Source: Panorpa germanica (lineage: Eukaryota > Arthropoda > Insecta > Mecoptera > Panorpidae). From it: DNA of 64,000 bases. Position 1 is the first letter of the stretch. Every line of letters starts with the position of its first letter. The notes below the pieces were generated by a model, which was not told the DNA's origin, searched no databases, and was given only the letters and a program-made list of their open reading frames with translations. The translations under genes were made by a program, and so were the position numbers. The stretch covers positions 8,122,001 through 8,186,000 of the forward strand of contig OY783219.1 of assembly GCA_963678705.1 (NCBI GenBank). Reading direction: 5' to 3'. This document shows, piece after piece, positions 35,668-47,996 of this stretch.

Positions 35668-36040
35668 CTTAAGCCCTCCGCACCCGAGTCGACTGATTGC
35701 AAACTAGCCGAGCAACGAAGTTTCCAACGAAAACTCTATAGAACTCTTAATAATAGTATAATAAGGAATTTTATTGTGTCGTATTTGTATGTATGTATGT
35801 ATTTAAATATTTTTTAATAGTATTTGTGCACAAGTCTGATCATGATGTCACCATCAAAAGCATGCAACGTAATTGCCTTACGACCAAGAAATACAGTCGC
35901 CCAAAACGTGCTCAAAACCAATTTAAAATCAGTTTTCTTTCATTCGTGCCGTGTGCGTTCTCTCACTAACAACACAGTTGCATTCTCATTAGCTTCGGGC
36001 AGATTCGGGACTAAGGTTTGCAATCAGTCGACGGCCTTAA
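35668..36040 (+). mobile_element. MITE-D copy, best preserved
   Basis: Ends are inverted repeats around GTCGACTGATTGCAAAC (left, 35,688-35,704; right complement, 36,015-36,032), and TTAAG/CTTAA sits at both outer borders. That is compatible with a TTAA or TAA target, but the other copies do not settle which. Frames crossing it are incidental. Confidence 0.7.
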
Positions 36041-37200
36041 GATCATATTTACCAAGCAGTATTAGACCATATACTTCCCATAATGTTTAAAAATCTGTAC
36101 ATGAGCATGTGTTTGTAATATTTCACGAAATGCGATCGGTACCTTTAATCTTTTCCCACAAATTACATAACCTCAAACTTTATCCTGCCTTCCTACCTAA
36201 CCACAACATATGGTTTTTAACTATAACTTTGCGTGTACATATTTGATTTAGGTTTAAATCATTTTATTTATAAAATAAATCTTCTGAGAAAATAATGTAT
36301 TTATTGATATTAAAATTGGACAGTTTTTAGATTTACGACTGGTCCTTGGATAAAGGATACAAAGAGATAAAAGTTACACCTTGTGACTAAATTGGGGCCG
36401 TCAAAATAATAGTGAATCGAACAAACGATTATAATGAAAATAGGAACCGCACTTTTACAGGGGTTATGGGTATCAAAAACGGGAGTTAAGGGGATGATTT
36501 ATTGCAAGGGATAATTTCTAAGATGCTAGCAGGAATTGCTAGTCATTTTGCAGAATTTGAACATTAAGGTTAAATCGATACAAAAAATCAAATTTTCGAT
36601 AATATTTTTTGACGACACAGTTAATATAAAGTTATTTTTATAATTACTACATAATAAAATCACATTTAAAGAATATTTTGAGAAATTTTCATAAATAAAT
36701 ATCAAGAAATGAGGCATTGACAGCGAATCTACGCACAAATCACAAAAAAAAAGTAACATTGCGGTAAAAGTAACTCATCACTGGATTATCTGAATTCAAA
36801 AATCCAAAATGATTTCATTAGTTAATAAGTTTGTGCAGGTAACCCTGTCGAGTTTCTTCATTCATTGATTTCTCAATTTTTTACAGCACTTAGAAGTCAT
36901 GAAAAGAATCAGTTACTTTGTTATTTTAAAATACGTTAAAATAAAAATAATAAAAACTCGACAGTGTTACCTCGGCATTTATGTAAAGAAAGAGTGTGCA
37001 AATTTCAAAAGCATCAGTGCAGTTGATTTTGAGCTAGAGAGGGCACCGACTCTGAAAAAGCTAAGTGTGAGAAAAACGCGTTTAAAAGTTTCAAAGAAAG
37101 ACGAAACCAGACCAGAGAGGGGAAAACTTAAAACTCTATATATCCGACAGTTTTACTCCAATCGATTTCAAATTTTCACACAATAAACTTAATATGTTGT
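36041..37200. other. Non-genic stretch
   Basis: The 95-codon frame at 36,899-37,186 is not called. Its middle (CACCGACTCTGAAAAAG ... GTGAGAAAAACGCG) resembles 62,282-62,320 in a transposon interior, so it is likely repeat-derived. Confidence 0.45.
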
Positions 37201-38090
37201 ACATTAATATAAGTAAATTAAAAAAATGAAGAAGAAAAGTCAAAAGGAACTATTAAGATGTTAGCCTTAGTGGGGCGAAGCAGGTACTCTTGATTATGTT
37301 ATCCTATGATACAAAAATAAAAAGAGTCAGAAAGATGGATGTTATATTTTTCTTTGCAGATGTGGTAAGTGTTTTGAGTAAATGTGCTGTGCAATTTATA
37401 ATGGACCAAAAAATAGAAAAATAAGTTAAACCCAGTTAAAAGGGTAGTAGAGTTTATTGATGTGTAACGTTTTCTCTTGTATAGTTGTTTTAATGCATAA
37501 CATAATTATTTAGATAAGTTTTAACTGTATGAAATATTACATATGGAAGTGCGTCATATTTGTAATTGACATACATAATTATGTATGCTTAAGCAAGAAT
37601 GCTGGAAAAGCAAAAGAAAGAAAAATCTGGGTTTGGTAACAATCAGATTTAATTGGTTATGTGCAACCATAATTATGAATATGAACAAAGAAAACACGAT
37701 AACAAAAAGAAATAATCGATAAAGAAAATAGACAGAGGAATAAAAATTATAGTTGAAAGAACAGAAGAGTAGAAGTATATAATATTAGACAAAGAGAAAA
37801 AAAATTCTAATAGAAGAAAGAACCAGAGAATGCAATGGGTGTCATCATAGTGAAAGCGATGTATCAGATCGTAATGCAGTTGAAATAGAAAAAGATGAAT
37901 AATGGAAAGAAGCATAGATTGAAGAATTTAAATAGAATAAGTGAAATAAATTGATAAAAAAGAAAATTATAAATTGTATAGATTATGTCCTATAAAATGT
38001 TGATAAAATGTAATATATATTAGTTTAAGTGCTAATAACTCAATAGTTGATGCACTATAAATAAATAAATATTAAAAAAAAAAGAAAGAA
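37201..38090 (+). pseudogene. LINE 3' end with shared tail
   Basis: The sequence ends with GTGCTAATAACTCAATAGTTGATGC-like tail (38,020-38,046), then A/T-rich repeats and a ten-base A tract. The fragment at 53,600-53,660 ends in a homologous tail (GTGGTAATAACC ... AAGTTGATG ... poly A) directly after a LINE RNase H piece. The upstream coding portion here is too decayed to read. Confidence 0.45.
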
Positions 38091-38933
38091 AAAGTAAATA
38101 ATTTCTGTACTGTACGGAGTTCAAGTCGGAGTCGGTATATTAGGTGCCTACAGCTCCGAATTTACAAAATTAAAACTTTTCTTCAAGTAATAATTAGCCT
38201 ATATTTAATTTATAAAAATCTTTTCAGTAACATCAGGATACCATTGTCGCTTTTAAGCACAAAGTAAGTGAAAGTAATCTTAAGGCTTTACCATATTATT
38301 TAAATAATTATATATTATTTATATTTGTATTTGTATATATGATATTAATAATAAAAACCAAGATCCAGATGTTCGTTGATGGTAAACAGATTTCTCAAGC
38401 ATCATATGGTCCATTCAAGATGGCTGCTACACCGATTATATCATAACAATCACAAAAACAAGTACAATGCATTAAAAAATATATAATAAGGTATATAGTA
38501 CAATTGTTAACGAACAAAAAATCTGAATGAAATCGAAAACATGCAATTGAAGTTAATTTGTGGACTGATTTACTTTTTCAACTATGTCATCTTCTTTGAA
38601 AGAATGAAGAGTAAAAATACCAGCGTCTGGGATAACTTGAATACGTCCTTAAATTACCAAATGAAAAATAAATCACCTCAACCATTAAAACAGTAGTAAA
38701 GGCATAGCTACCTCAAGACGAGAAGTATTAAATAATTTTATTACACGTGTCAGCATGAAGGTGCAAACGTAGAAGTACATTAATCAGGCGTTTTATGGTA
38801 GTAAAGTTAATGAAGTCTCACGTAGGTTGTGCTATCTCTTTCTATCATTTTGTTTAAGAGGGGGGTAAGGTTTCACCTTTAGCGTGCTAGTTTTAATTAT
38901 GTATTCTGTATGATCTGTACAACAATATCCTAA
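38091..38933. other. Non-genic stretch
   Basis: Nothing recognised. Confidence 0.45.
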
Positions 38934-39501
38934 AATGGGATTGTGTCCTCATTTTTTAGTGGTCGATTTTTCAATTGTTGATTGAAATTGATGTTAATAA
39001 ATTTGTATTGGCGTGTCTATTTTAATAAATATCTAAATGTTGACGGAGATATAGTAATTAAAAATTTGAATGGTAGTTTTAGCGGTAGAAATGGTCGGCT
39101 ATATTTGTATGACGTGAATGTATTTTAACCTCAGTTATTTGTTGAGTAGGTCAGTGCTGTGGTAATGTTTTGTAGCTGTTGGTAGTCGATATAATCAAGT
39201 CAAGTCAAAGAATAATAAGTTTTTATTTTATTTAACCCTGTTACGGTAGACATAATATTGAAATTTAACTGTTCCTTGAAATAGGTGTAAATAATATTTG
39301 ATATTTTGATATATAAATACATATAGCAGAGATTTATGAGCTGTAAGGTTGGTAACCTTACACAAGGATTGTGATGTCACATGCACTTGGAATGTGTACA
39401 ACGTTGAATCCCTTTAATAATTAAAGAGACAAAATGACATTTTTAATTGTTAATATATAGAACACTTTTATAGAAATTAAGACATAGGATACAACCCCAT
39501 T
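38934..39501 (+). mobile_element. MITE-1 copy
   Basis: 568 bp; left AATGGGATTGTGTCCTC, right GGATACAACCCCATT. Interior matches the family, with a small deletion just before the right end (the part matching 31,860-31,915 is missing). Confidence 0.85.
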
Positions 39502-40489
39502 CTCATGGTAAAATATTAGCAATACATCCTTTGCAAATTGCGCGGTGTCAGAACGCGTATAAACGATAATTGATAACTCTTGATACCTAAAAATAATGGT
39601 ATAATAACATACAATATTTATTGCTATATTAAATTGGACGATCTTATAAAATGTAACTACATTTTAATTAGCAGATAGTAATATCTTGTTTATGAACATA
39701 TAATGTCTTTGACTTATAAAGTCGTCAGAAGGTTGAAAGAAACCGTTGAAGATTACGTCCACCAGTTCCAACAGACATTAAGTTCTATGTCTTCAACGTG
39801 GTTTTAGACTGAGTTTAACGATATAAATATTTTAATAGCTTATTTTTAAAAGATACAAACTATATTTTATATTAATAATAATATTTTATATGGTTTTAAA
39901 TGTCCTTTATGGCATACACTGTATCAGATGGTTGCCAGCTATTAAAAGTACGCTTCAAAACATGTTAAAACAGTTACAAGTTTATAGATGTGTTAATATT
40001 AGTAGATACATGTCGATACGGTGCAGTTAAATGTATCTAATTAAATATTTAGATACTTTTACTTTGTATAAAAACGTATCTATCAACCTTATATTTGTAT
40101 CAGAAACTGTATCTAGATACGAAAGGTTACGACTTTGATATAGTAGCACAATTACAATCAATAAAGGTGTAAATGCGACTCTGTTTTATCACACACTCAG
40201 TGGTGTACTTTGCCCTTACCCACCCCATTTTATACAGTCATAAAGCTTCTAACCGATAAAATGTAAAGGCCTTACAAATAAACCTGTTATAAAATTTATA
40301 CCAGGTATAAAGCCCGTCCGGACAGGCTTATTATCAGTTTATACTTCGTAACCCTAGTAATATCATCGGATTGAATTCTGAGTTCTCTTTATAATTGTAA
40401 AAAGTATTCGAATTATATAAATGTAATGGTATTATTCTTATTTATTATATTGAAATACATCTCCTTAATTTTGCTTGTCAAAATATCAT
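39502..40489. other. Non-genic stretch with short repeats
   Basis: 39,718-39,806 (+) reads as 28 gag-like residues (containing ETVEDYVHQFQQ) and a stop, possibly a retroelement scrap. 40,003-40,130 has repeated GTATCTA/TAGATAC words in both orientations. 40,290-40,345 holds a short imperfect palindrome around TCCGGA. Confidence 0.35.
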
Positions 40490-40728
40490 TATTTGATTAG
40501 TTATCATTAGAATTTAAATTTTTTAAATCACTTAAAGAATTCGTTATTATTATAATTTTATTATTGTTGATATTTTCATTAATTTCCAATGCTTTTAACA
40601 ATGCTAGTTTTTCACCAGTATAAGAGTAAACTTTCTTATTTAATTTAAATTTATAATATCTTAAATTTATTTGTTCATATATAGCAAATCCTGCTTTATT
40701 TCTTTCTAAATTAATGGATTTAGACATT
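40490..40728 (-). pseudogene. Inverted 5' part of a LINE insertion (RNase H, first half)
   Basis: A 76-codon minus-strand frame contains KAGFAIYEQ, then GEKLALLKALEI and IIITNSLSDLKNL, the first half of a LINE RNase H domain including the acidic 'NSLSD' site (NS in place of the usual SDS). It stops where the domain should continue. The second half is on the plus strand starting at 40,734. Confidence 0.7.
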
Positions 40729-41310
40729 GTGGAATAAGAGGAATTGCGGATAAATTGACAAAGGAATCAATAAATTTAGAAATTGAGATGAAAGTGAAAT
40801 TACCTATATATAATTAAAAAATTAAACTTCAATTTGAGAATCCCAGATTTCATTAACAAAAGTCAGTTAAAAGAAAGAGATTATTATATGTTACATCCAA
40901 ATTTAAGTAAGAAGAGATGGTTTAGAAATGAGTCCCGCAAAATTATATCAACTATAATCAGAATCAAAAGTAATCATTGTAAAACCCCAGCTCACCTGTA
41001 CAAAATTAATATTAAATCTGACGATAGATGTTCATGTGGTGAAGAAGAAACTTTGGATCATATCATATTTGAATGCATAAATTATAGTTTAGAAAGATCA
41101 ACATTGAATTGAGATGTGATTAAAACTTTTCCTGTTAATACTAAATTTTTGTTAAGTGATTCAAAATTAATTAGTGAATTATTGAAATATTTAGAAATTT
41201 GTAAAATTGAATTATAAATTATAAAAGATGTATAAAAAAATGTTTGATGGTGGGTATGACGAAAGAAAGTCAAGGCTATTTGCAAGTAAATAAATATATA
41301 AAAAAATATA
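40729..41310 (+). pseudogene. LINE 3' part (RNase H second half, C-terminal zinc motif, tail)
   Basis: From 40,734 the plus strand reads GIRGIADKLTKESIN, the 'GHxGIxGNexADkxAKe' motif of LINE RNase H. It continues, with a stop at 40,816, into a frame at 40,834-41,112 with a Cys-His cluster (CSCGEEETLDHIIFEC) typical of Jockey-type C-termini. It ends in an A/T-rich tail about 41,290. Position and polarity relative to the minus-strand piece match an inversion made during target-primed insertion. Confidence 0.75.
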
Positions 41311-41340
41311 TATATATTTGAATTATAAACAAACACATTT

Positions 41341-41346
41341 TTTATT
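41341..41346 (-). terminator. Poly(A) signal AATAAA for the Nup35-like gene
   Basis: AATAAA on the minus strand 28 bases after the stop codon. Confidence 0.65.
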
Positions 41347-41373
41347 AATAATTACAGCCAATAAATATAACAA

Positions 41374-42489
41374 TCAATAATGATGATAACGCCAATAATT
41401 GTTCCAAATATAGCAGCCTAATTTGCAAATGCTAGAGCAGATGTAGTCTTTAATACTATTCGTTATCTTAAACACTTTGTATGTCAGTGTGTCCTTGCCG
41501 TGCGATAGTTTTAAATACACATACGTCATAGCCCGATGTGTTAGACTCTCAGGCACCGGAACTCTAATCTCATAGTACCAATAAACACCGTTGAAACACC
41601 GCGGCGTTGATGGATTAACCCACCCGAAGAATCCAAACAGGTAACCTAACATTTTCGAGATAATTGTCTCATTACAAGAACATTGTGAGTTATGAGATTG
41701 GAAAGATTTAGGAAATTTCATGCCGAATTGATGGCGGTCTTCTAGAGTTTCAGGAATGTTTAAAGCGATGTTTGTTAAACTGTTGCAGCCTGAAAATTGT
41801 ATTGTCTTACACTGGACCACTCCTAGCATTATAATAGGTGTGAAGAGGCAACCGTTGCTGGACAAAGCGTTTTTTACTTCGTATATAGAAGAGTATCTAA
41901 CATGGAGAAAATTCTCGTTGCACGATTTGTGAAGATCCGTTATCAACCCAAATTCTTTCATAAAATCGATGATATTCTTTGTAATGTTCTGAGGAAATCC
42001 GAAAACAGTGACCCAATAATCCGTCTCGGATATAACAGGGATATTTGGTAAATTTTTGATAATGGAAGGCGGTTTCGGACAGGAAAGAAACCCGTTATAA
42101 GTATTCCTCAGTTTTCTTTCGTAAAACTCCGCCGGTTTCAGCGATGTTTCTGGAGGAGTTTCCGGCGATTCTTCAACTTTATCACTGTCATCTTTTGGAG
42201 ATGATCTTATTTCTGTGTTTGTCAAACTGTAAGGCACATGTCTTGTGTACATATCGTCATATAGATCTATTATTGGTGGGCCAAATTTAAAGTTCTTGTC
42301 AAAGTATGATGATTTGGGTGTTGATGCTATCACATCTGGACTTTCTGGAAATTTCGGGGTGTCAAATAGCAATGGTTTACTGGGAAGGCATTTCTTTGTT
42401 ATGGGAGTTGCTTCCCCCATGAAGAATGGTGGTAGATATTGCACCTCTTGGGGACTTTCAGGGGTTCCTAGTACCATTGGTTCTCCCAT
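41374..42489 (-). CDS. Nup35: Nup35-like nucleoporin (Nup53/MPPN family), divergent
   Basis: A 371-residue protein. Residues about 15-60 carry the Nup35 N-terminal signature of a short acidic, Pro-rich stretch with LPPFFMGE. Residues about 155-230 form the RNA-recognition-motif-like MPPN dimerisation domain, beginning WVTVFGFPQNITKNII and ending with the MLGVVQCK segment. Family members sit in the inner ring of the nuclear pore and bind Nup155 and membranes (established knowledge). The part after about 230 is Cys-rich and unlike the usual Nup35 tail, and I see no typical membrane-binding terminal helix. Length is near or slightly above the usual 320-370. The whole coding region is one exon; a CAG acceptor 10 bases before the ATG (42,499-42,501) suggests a 5' UTR intron, and a poly(A) signal follows. 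It could be the main Nup35 of this species or a diverged, possibly retro-derived paralogue. Confidence 0.82.
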   Translation of the reverse strand: MGEPMVLGTPESPQEVQYLPPFFMGEATPITKKCLPSKPLLFDTPKFPESPDVIASTPKSSYFDKNFKFGPPIIDLYDDMYTRHVPYSLTNTEIRSSPKDDSDKVEESPETPPETSLKPAEFYERKLRNTYNGFLSCPKPPSIIKNLPNIPVISETDYWVTVFGFPQNITKNIIDFMKEFGLITDLHKSCNENFLHVRYSSIYEVKNALSSNGCLFTPIIMLGVVQCKTIQFSGCNSLTNIALNIPETLEDRHQFGMKFPKSFQSHNSQCSCNETIISKMLGYLFGFFGWVNPSTPRCFNGVYWYYEIRVPVPESLTHRAMTYVYLKLSHGKDTLTYKVFKITNSIKDYICSSICKLGCYIWNNYWRYHHY

Positions 42490-42515
42490 TGTTTTAATCT
42501 GAAAAATATTACATA
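42490..42515 (-). promoter_or_regulatory. Probable splice acceptor in the Nup35-like 5' UTR
   Basis: ATGTAATATTTTTCAG on the minus strand ends at 42,499, nine bases before the start context AAAACAATGG. It would place an intron entirely in the 5' UTR. Confidence 0.45.
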
Positions 42516-44460
42516 ATTTTAAGCTAATTACACCAAAGTATAGGAAGTAATTATCTACAATAGCTTAAAATTAGAAGGAAAGATAATTCCATAAGTTAAT
42601 GGCAAAGTTCATTTTCTACTTTTCGTATAGAAATTGTCTTACAGCGCCAGTTTGTCAGCTTACTACAAGCTAATTGAAGTGTTACATTTTCTATCTGTGC
42701 GCTATAATCTAACACCTCCAAAAAATGAGTCTTGAGGTTAAATCAAATAGAGAGTATAATTTTATATACTCGTATATCTGCATAGTAAACAGTTTTTAAC
42801 TATTAAATAATTCTTCATATTTTTAAAATAAGTAACAGGTGAAATAATTCGTTTTTGATATCAAGGATCTATCTATTGGTCTAATTCCTGCAGCACATCT
42901 GCCATTTAATAGGATAATACGGATCAAGGTTTAAGAAATTTGATGACATTTCTAAAAACATAATTAAATTTGATAAATTATGACGTTATTTTGTCGATCA
43001 CGCAACTCAAATTATAACTATTTTTTATCTCTTTTTATAATAATTTCATCAAAATAAAAATCATTAGTTTTATATGAGGATGTACATATAATAGTTATAC
43101 TCCGTTAAAAATATTTTCTTATGTAAAGACGGCGTAGATTTTTATGTGATATTTATTTTATAGACATATGAACTTTTTATTTTATGATTTTCATCTATTT
43201 CTGCAATGTATATTGTGTTATCTTTATCTTCCTTAGTAAATACGAAAGAAGATATTTTTGATTTAATATTTAACACTATATAATCCGTACTCAATGTCAA
43301 ATGTTGCAAAATTAATTTTTAAATAATAATAAATCTATTTTTTTATATTTGAATGAAAAAATAACATAACAATATTTTGTCTGAATGTATAACTACTTGC
43401 ACAAAGATCTAATATAACATTTAACATGATTGAACAAACATTTAATTTTCAGTATATTCCCAATCACATGGCCCCATGCTTTCCAGTATCAGCCAATACA
43501 AGACAATGCATTGCAAATGTAACACAGTGCAAGTAACAATATATATGGTAGGTAGAATCCAAAGCAATACAGTTCAGAATTCTTGTTATTTGTATTTAGT
43601 CGGTAAGTTGGTAGTTCGCGGATTTAAACTTCGTTTAAACTCGAAAACACGCGATCTCGTGTGCAGACAGGCGTAAGCAGTACAACAGGGTGGAACTCGA
43701 TAAGATAAGATCAGTCTTAGATAAGTGGTGCTTGAAAGTATAGAGAAGCTAGCTTAGAGCAAGGAAACGGGTCGAAAAGACAAATTAACCATAAACTTCG
43801 CCTGAAAACGAGAGACTAATAAAATTTAGAAAGCTCGAGTCGAAATTTTAGACCTATCCTAATCCTAAAATGGATCTTTGCTTCACTTTTCATCCTAAAA
43901 ATAGTAAAGTGAACCTCGGCTCATCCTAAATGAAAATTCATGATCCTCGTCTTATTTTAACTCAAACTTTGTAATCCTCATTTGAACCTCAGATGGTTGT
44001 TAGCAAACATTTTGAAAATTAACAAAATAGTGGACGTATGTTTGGAAATGTTACTACGTATATAGAAGAATATGATTTTAAAATAGATTTTTCAAAAGAA
44101 AGAAAAGTAACACTGAGTGTGCGATGGCTCTAAGCACTTCACTAATAATTAGTAATGATTCAGAAGAATAGTAGATTTAAAATAAGTAGTTTACTTATAA
44201 AAACACATATGTATACTTTAATATATGTAATTCTTTTTAAATATATCCAAATACCCAAAGTTCCAATAGTGAAAATATTGTAGATAACCTAAGTATTTAC
44301 CTAAGGTATTTTAGGAGACCTAACGTAAGAAATATTAGTTATATTTTACGTAAAAAAACACACTAGTATTTTACGTTTTATTTATATAACATCCAAAACA
44401 TCAGCAAGAAGAAACAGCTAAGATTTAAAGGTTTTACATTACAAACTAATAAGACGGCTT
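42516..44460. other. Non-genic stretch upstream of the Nup35-like gene
   Basis: AT-rich. The 66-codon frame at 43,476-43,676 has no support. A first non-coding exon and promoter of the Nup35-like gene should lie here if the acceptor at 42,499 is real, but I could not place them. Confidence 0.4.
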
Positions 44461-44695
44461 GCATCAAACGCATTGGATTTGTTAAATAAAATGTGGAAGA
44501 GAAGATAAGCGGGAGGGAGGGCACATGCAGGGAGCACTACGGATTTTAGCGGTATCTGTATGATTGTACGAATATATGTATTATAGTTGGCATTGTCAAG
44601 GCGATTGCTATCTCCGATATTCTAGTTGTGTACTTTTTACCTACTTCTTTCTCTCTTCCACGTTTCATACGATAAATTCGATGCGTCTGATCGAA
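44461..44695. mobile_element. MITE-E, both ends present
   Basis: The left arm (GCATCAAACGCATTGGAT ... AAATGTGGAAGAGAAG) and right arm (CTCTCTTCCACGTTTCAT ... TCGATGCGTCTGATC) are inverted copies of about 50 bases. Terminal fragments of the same family lie at 8.1 and 35.6 kb. The overlapping frames here run through the arms and are not genes. Confidence 0.65.
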
Positions 44696-45242
44696 GCTTA
44701 CTTGAAAACAAAACAACCAACAGATTTTCTTAGCTGTTTGTTTCTTCATTTTGCGGCACACGCACATTTCAACGTTTTATATATTATAAATATGCTACTT
44801 CTAGTTATTTACAATACGGATCTTTATATAATTTAGTTCATCTTTTAGCCAGTTGTAGCGCTGCTGTCAAGCAGGATCACACGCTCGTTTTGCCGCTGGT
44901 GAGATTCCATCATGTTATTTATATAAATTTAAAAAAAAATTTAAAAAAAAAAAAAAAAAAAATTAAATAAAATATTCTAGTTTACTTCTCTATCGGTTGG
45001 TAATACAGGTAGCTGTTTTATTCTTGATGGACGAGATTAAATATTATTATAATAATAACGCAAGTGTAGAAATCGATTTTTATTTTTGTTGCACCACACG
45101 CACATGTTATACATACATATATAAGATGAGGGAGAGGAGTGGTGAGAGGGAGAATAGGATTGATTGTTGCTCTAAGCCTCAGAATGTTAGAGAACAATGA
45201 CTATTTACAATAAAATAAATTAGTAATCATATTTATTGAAAT
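44696..45242. other. Non-genic stretch with poly(A) tract
   Basis: A near-pure A tract at 44,931-44,962 could mark the tail of a retroelement, but nothing recognisable precedes it. Confidence 0.4.
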
Positions 45243-45662
45243 ATATGGCTATTGGTTTTGTTTTTTTTCAATCAATTTTAAATATCCAAAGTTGACGGAA
45301 CTTTTTAGTATTACACATTGTAGAATACTAAGTAATAGATTTTGTTTATCTTTGTTCAACACATTCATAATATCAAAATTTTATGCCAGACAAATACATA
45401 TAGTAACTGACGATTGATTACCATTTTTATGCATCTTTACTACACTCTGTTGTGTAAAAATGATGGCAATTCATAAAAGAAAAGGAGTTGAAGATAGTGT
45501 CCATAGATTAGTGACTTTTTATAACTTTAAAATCACTTTTATGATTTAAAAAGTAATAATGCAATTTATTAAAAGTAATTGAGACATGTTAGGTTCAAGT
45601 AGCCAACTTTATCAATATATTGTACAGTTTTATAGAATCAAGACATAGGACACAAGCCCGTT
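45243..45662 (+). mobile_element. MITE-1 copy, strongly diverged
   Basis: The right end (TATCAATATATTGTACAG ... AGACATAGGACACAAGCCC) is clear. The left half is only faintly similar (AATATCCAAAGTTGACGGA) and the left terminus is lost. Confidence 0.5.
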
Positions 45663-46054
45663 TTATAAGTTATAATACAGTTTATAGTTTAGCGCCTTTA
45701 CATGAGCTTTATGTAAAGAAATGTTAAACTTCAGTTAATGGCATAAGTGAAGTTTAACCTAAAAAGTGCTGTTTTCAGTTCTCACCTTTTTAAATACGAC
45801 CACAGTCAACTGTCGAAAATATAACCAAGTTATTTTGCTGGGTTAAGCTACAGTTATCACCAAAACAAGTATCAACCAAGAAGCCTTAGTTACCATTTAG
45901 TTGAAGAATTGCGCTTAAGTTAATTTAAAATGTTTATGACACTAGCTACGTTAGTACTTAAGGTGAATCATTACTTCATGGTTATATAGTTAGATATAGA
46001 TGGCAACAGTGTACTAAAATGACTATCGATTTGCCCGGTGTTGTTAACATTTAG
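45663..46054. other. Non-genic stretch
   Basis: Nothing recognised. Confidence 0.4.
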
Positions 46055-46297
46055 CCCAGTAAACATTTTTGGAGTCACTTTGCCGTCATATTGTAGATAC
46101 GTATGATTTTTTTGTCATGAAAGACTTCAATTTCTCACAGTCGTTCATATGAAATGTCTATTTTATCGGTTACAAATGGCAAAACCATTCCACCTGTTGG
46201 AATACAAATGAAGATAAAGTTGATGCGAACTGTAATTGAAGTGCGATAGTGATAGATGCATCCCAAAACAGGACACTTCACCAAATTGTTTACTGGG
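46055..46297 (-). mobile_element. MITE-F copy, complete, inverted
   Basis: Both 11-base termini are intact (CCCAGTAAACA / TGTTTACTGGG), with AG on each side as a two-base duplication. Interior is the reverse complement of the 23.4 and 25.5 kb copies. Confidence 0.85.
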
Positions 46298-47149
46298 AGC
46301 ATTGGAAATAGACCCATTATTATTGCATAGGTAGTGACGCTAAAAAATAAAATTCCATAATTCCATATTCCTTCTGTTTCAATAAATTGTTATTATATTT
46401 AGAAACAAATTAATTATCTAACTAACAAACTGAATAAATTATTATAATTAACCTAAAGTCAACTTACATATTTGTCAGCGTGACGGATTAGCAAACAAAG
46501 TGACGCCGTACAATTCCAGGTAATTCACACGATCTCCACTTGTCGCCAGCAGTGACTAACTACTCACTGAAATTAACATTACTAATTATTAATATTTACA
46601 TTTACATATCTTAAAACATACTGTGCAAATATATCATTTAAACGATATATACATTTAAATTAAATTATTTATAATAAATTCACGAGTACTTACGTTAAAT
46701 AAATAATATATTATGTAATATTTTATTTATTTTTAAATACATATTGATTGTTTTATAATTATTAACTAGAATTTGTAATTATTCATTTGTTTAAAATGTT
46801 TGTTACTATTACTGACATCTGGCTGTTAATAGATATAAATATAAGTATTAACCTTATTAAAGATTCAAACCTTCAGTGTGTAAGTTATACATTTAAAAGT
46901 TTAAATTAATTATTTTTTTTACTTAATTCAACATTTTAGGAACATTTACCATAAGCAGCAGCATTTGGTAAATTCTTGTTTTTAAGGAATAAGAAATCTT
47001 GGGTAATAGTTCAGGTTTTAAATAATAGATGGCTGGTATCATGCATAGTAGTTTGAAACCCGACTTGTTTCTCACATTGCAATTCATCGTATACCAGTTA
47101 AAGCCGTGTAGATAAGACTGATCGGCGAAAGAAAATTGTAACTAGATAG
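46298..47149. other. AT-rich non-genic stretch
   Basis: Nothing recognised. Confidence 0.45.
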
Positions 47150-47450
47150 AATTCTGTCTTAATTTCTATAAAACTGTGCAATATATTAATAAAATTGGCT
47201 ATCAGGACCTCAAATGGGATCCAACGTTATAGACAATTATATAATGCAAGAGCGTAAAAGAGATAGCATACATAACCTATCCCTTAATAGAGCGACATGT
47301 TACGTCATAAATATGGCCAACATCTCTAGCGTTAAAACTACAATTCAAATTTTTAATTGCTAAATAAAAACACCAATATACATTTATTAACATCAATTTC
47401 AATCAACAATTGAAAAATCAACCCCTAAAAAATGAGTTCACAAGCCCATT
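47150..47450 (-). mobile_element. MITE-1 copy, internally deleted
   Basis: Both ends are recognisable (CTGTCTTAATTTCTATAAAA at the left, GAGTTCACAAGCCCATT at the right) but about half of the interior is missing or replaced near 47,210-47,320. Confidence 0.6.
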
Positions 47451-47844
47451 TTGTGTAAATGGGTAGAAACGATCTTTCTAATACAACCCTTCTCTATACT
47501 GCGCCAACACTTCAACAATTCTTCAATAATCATTTTTAAATATAATATTAACTACTTATTAAAAATAAATTGAAAAGATAAAGAAAAGATTACAATTTAT
47601 TATTACATAGAAAACAAATAAAAATGTCATTGAAAATTTCTTTATAATAAGTTTTTTTCTATTATTTAAAAAACTATGCATAATGTAAGAAATTAACTTT
47701 AAGTAATAAGCAGATAAACTAAAGTAATTATTTACAAATTACTTGTATGTATTTATGAAACAAATAACTCTATATAGTGTTTTACACAAAACTTATACAA
47801 CCTATCTCAAAATAATTGAACTAGTATGACAAACATTCAAACTG
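47451..47844. other. AT-rich non-genic stretch
   Basis: Nothing recognised; ends where the tandem duplication begins. Confidence 0.45.
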
Positions 47845-47996
47845 TCGATAAATACGTGGAATGATAGTAATTTAACGACACATGTCATAAAATAAAATAG
47901 ACTTCTAGTTAAGTTACCTAGTTATATTTATTACCCGATTTTCAGAAATATGTTAATTTCTGTACTAGTTATACTACTGCTCTTGTATTAATTCGG

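Noticed and set aside
36899..37186. 95-codon basic open frame preceded by an acceptor-like TTTTTTACAG
   Set aside because: Its central part resembles non-coding sequence of the element at 61.8-62.5 kb, and no signal, domain or poly(A) support was seen.
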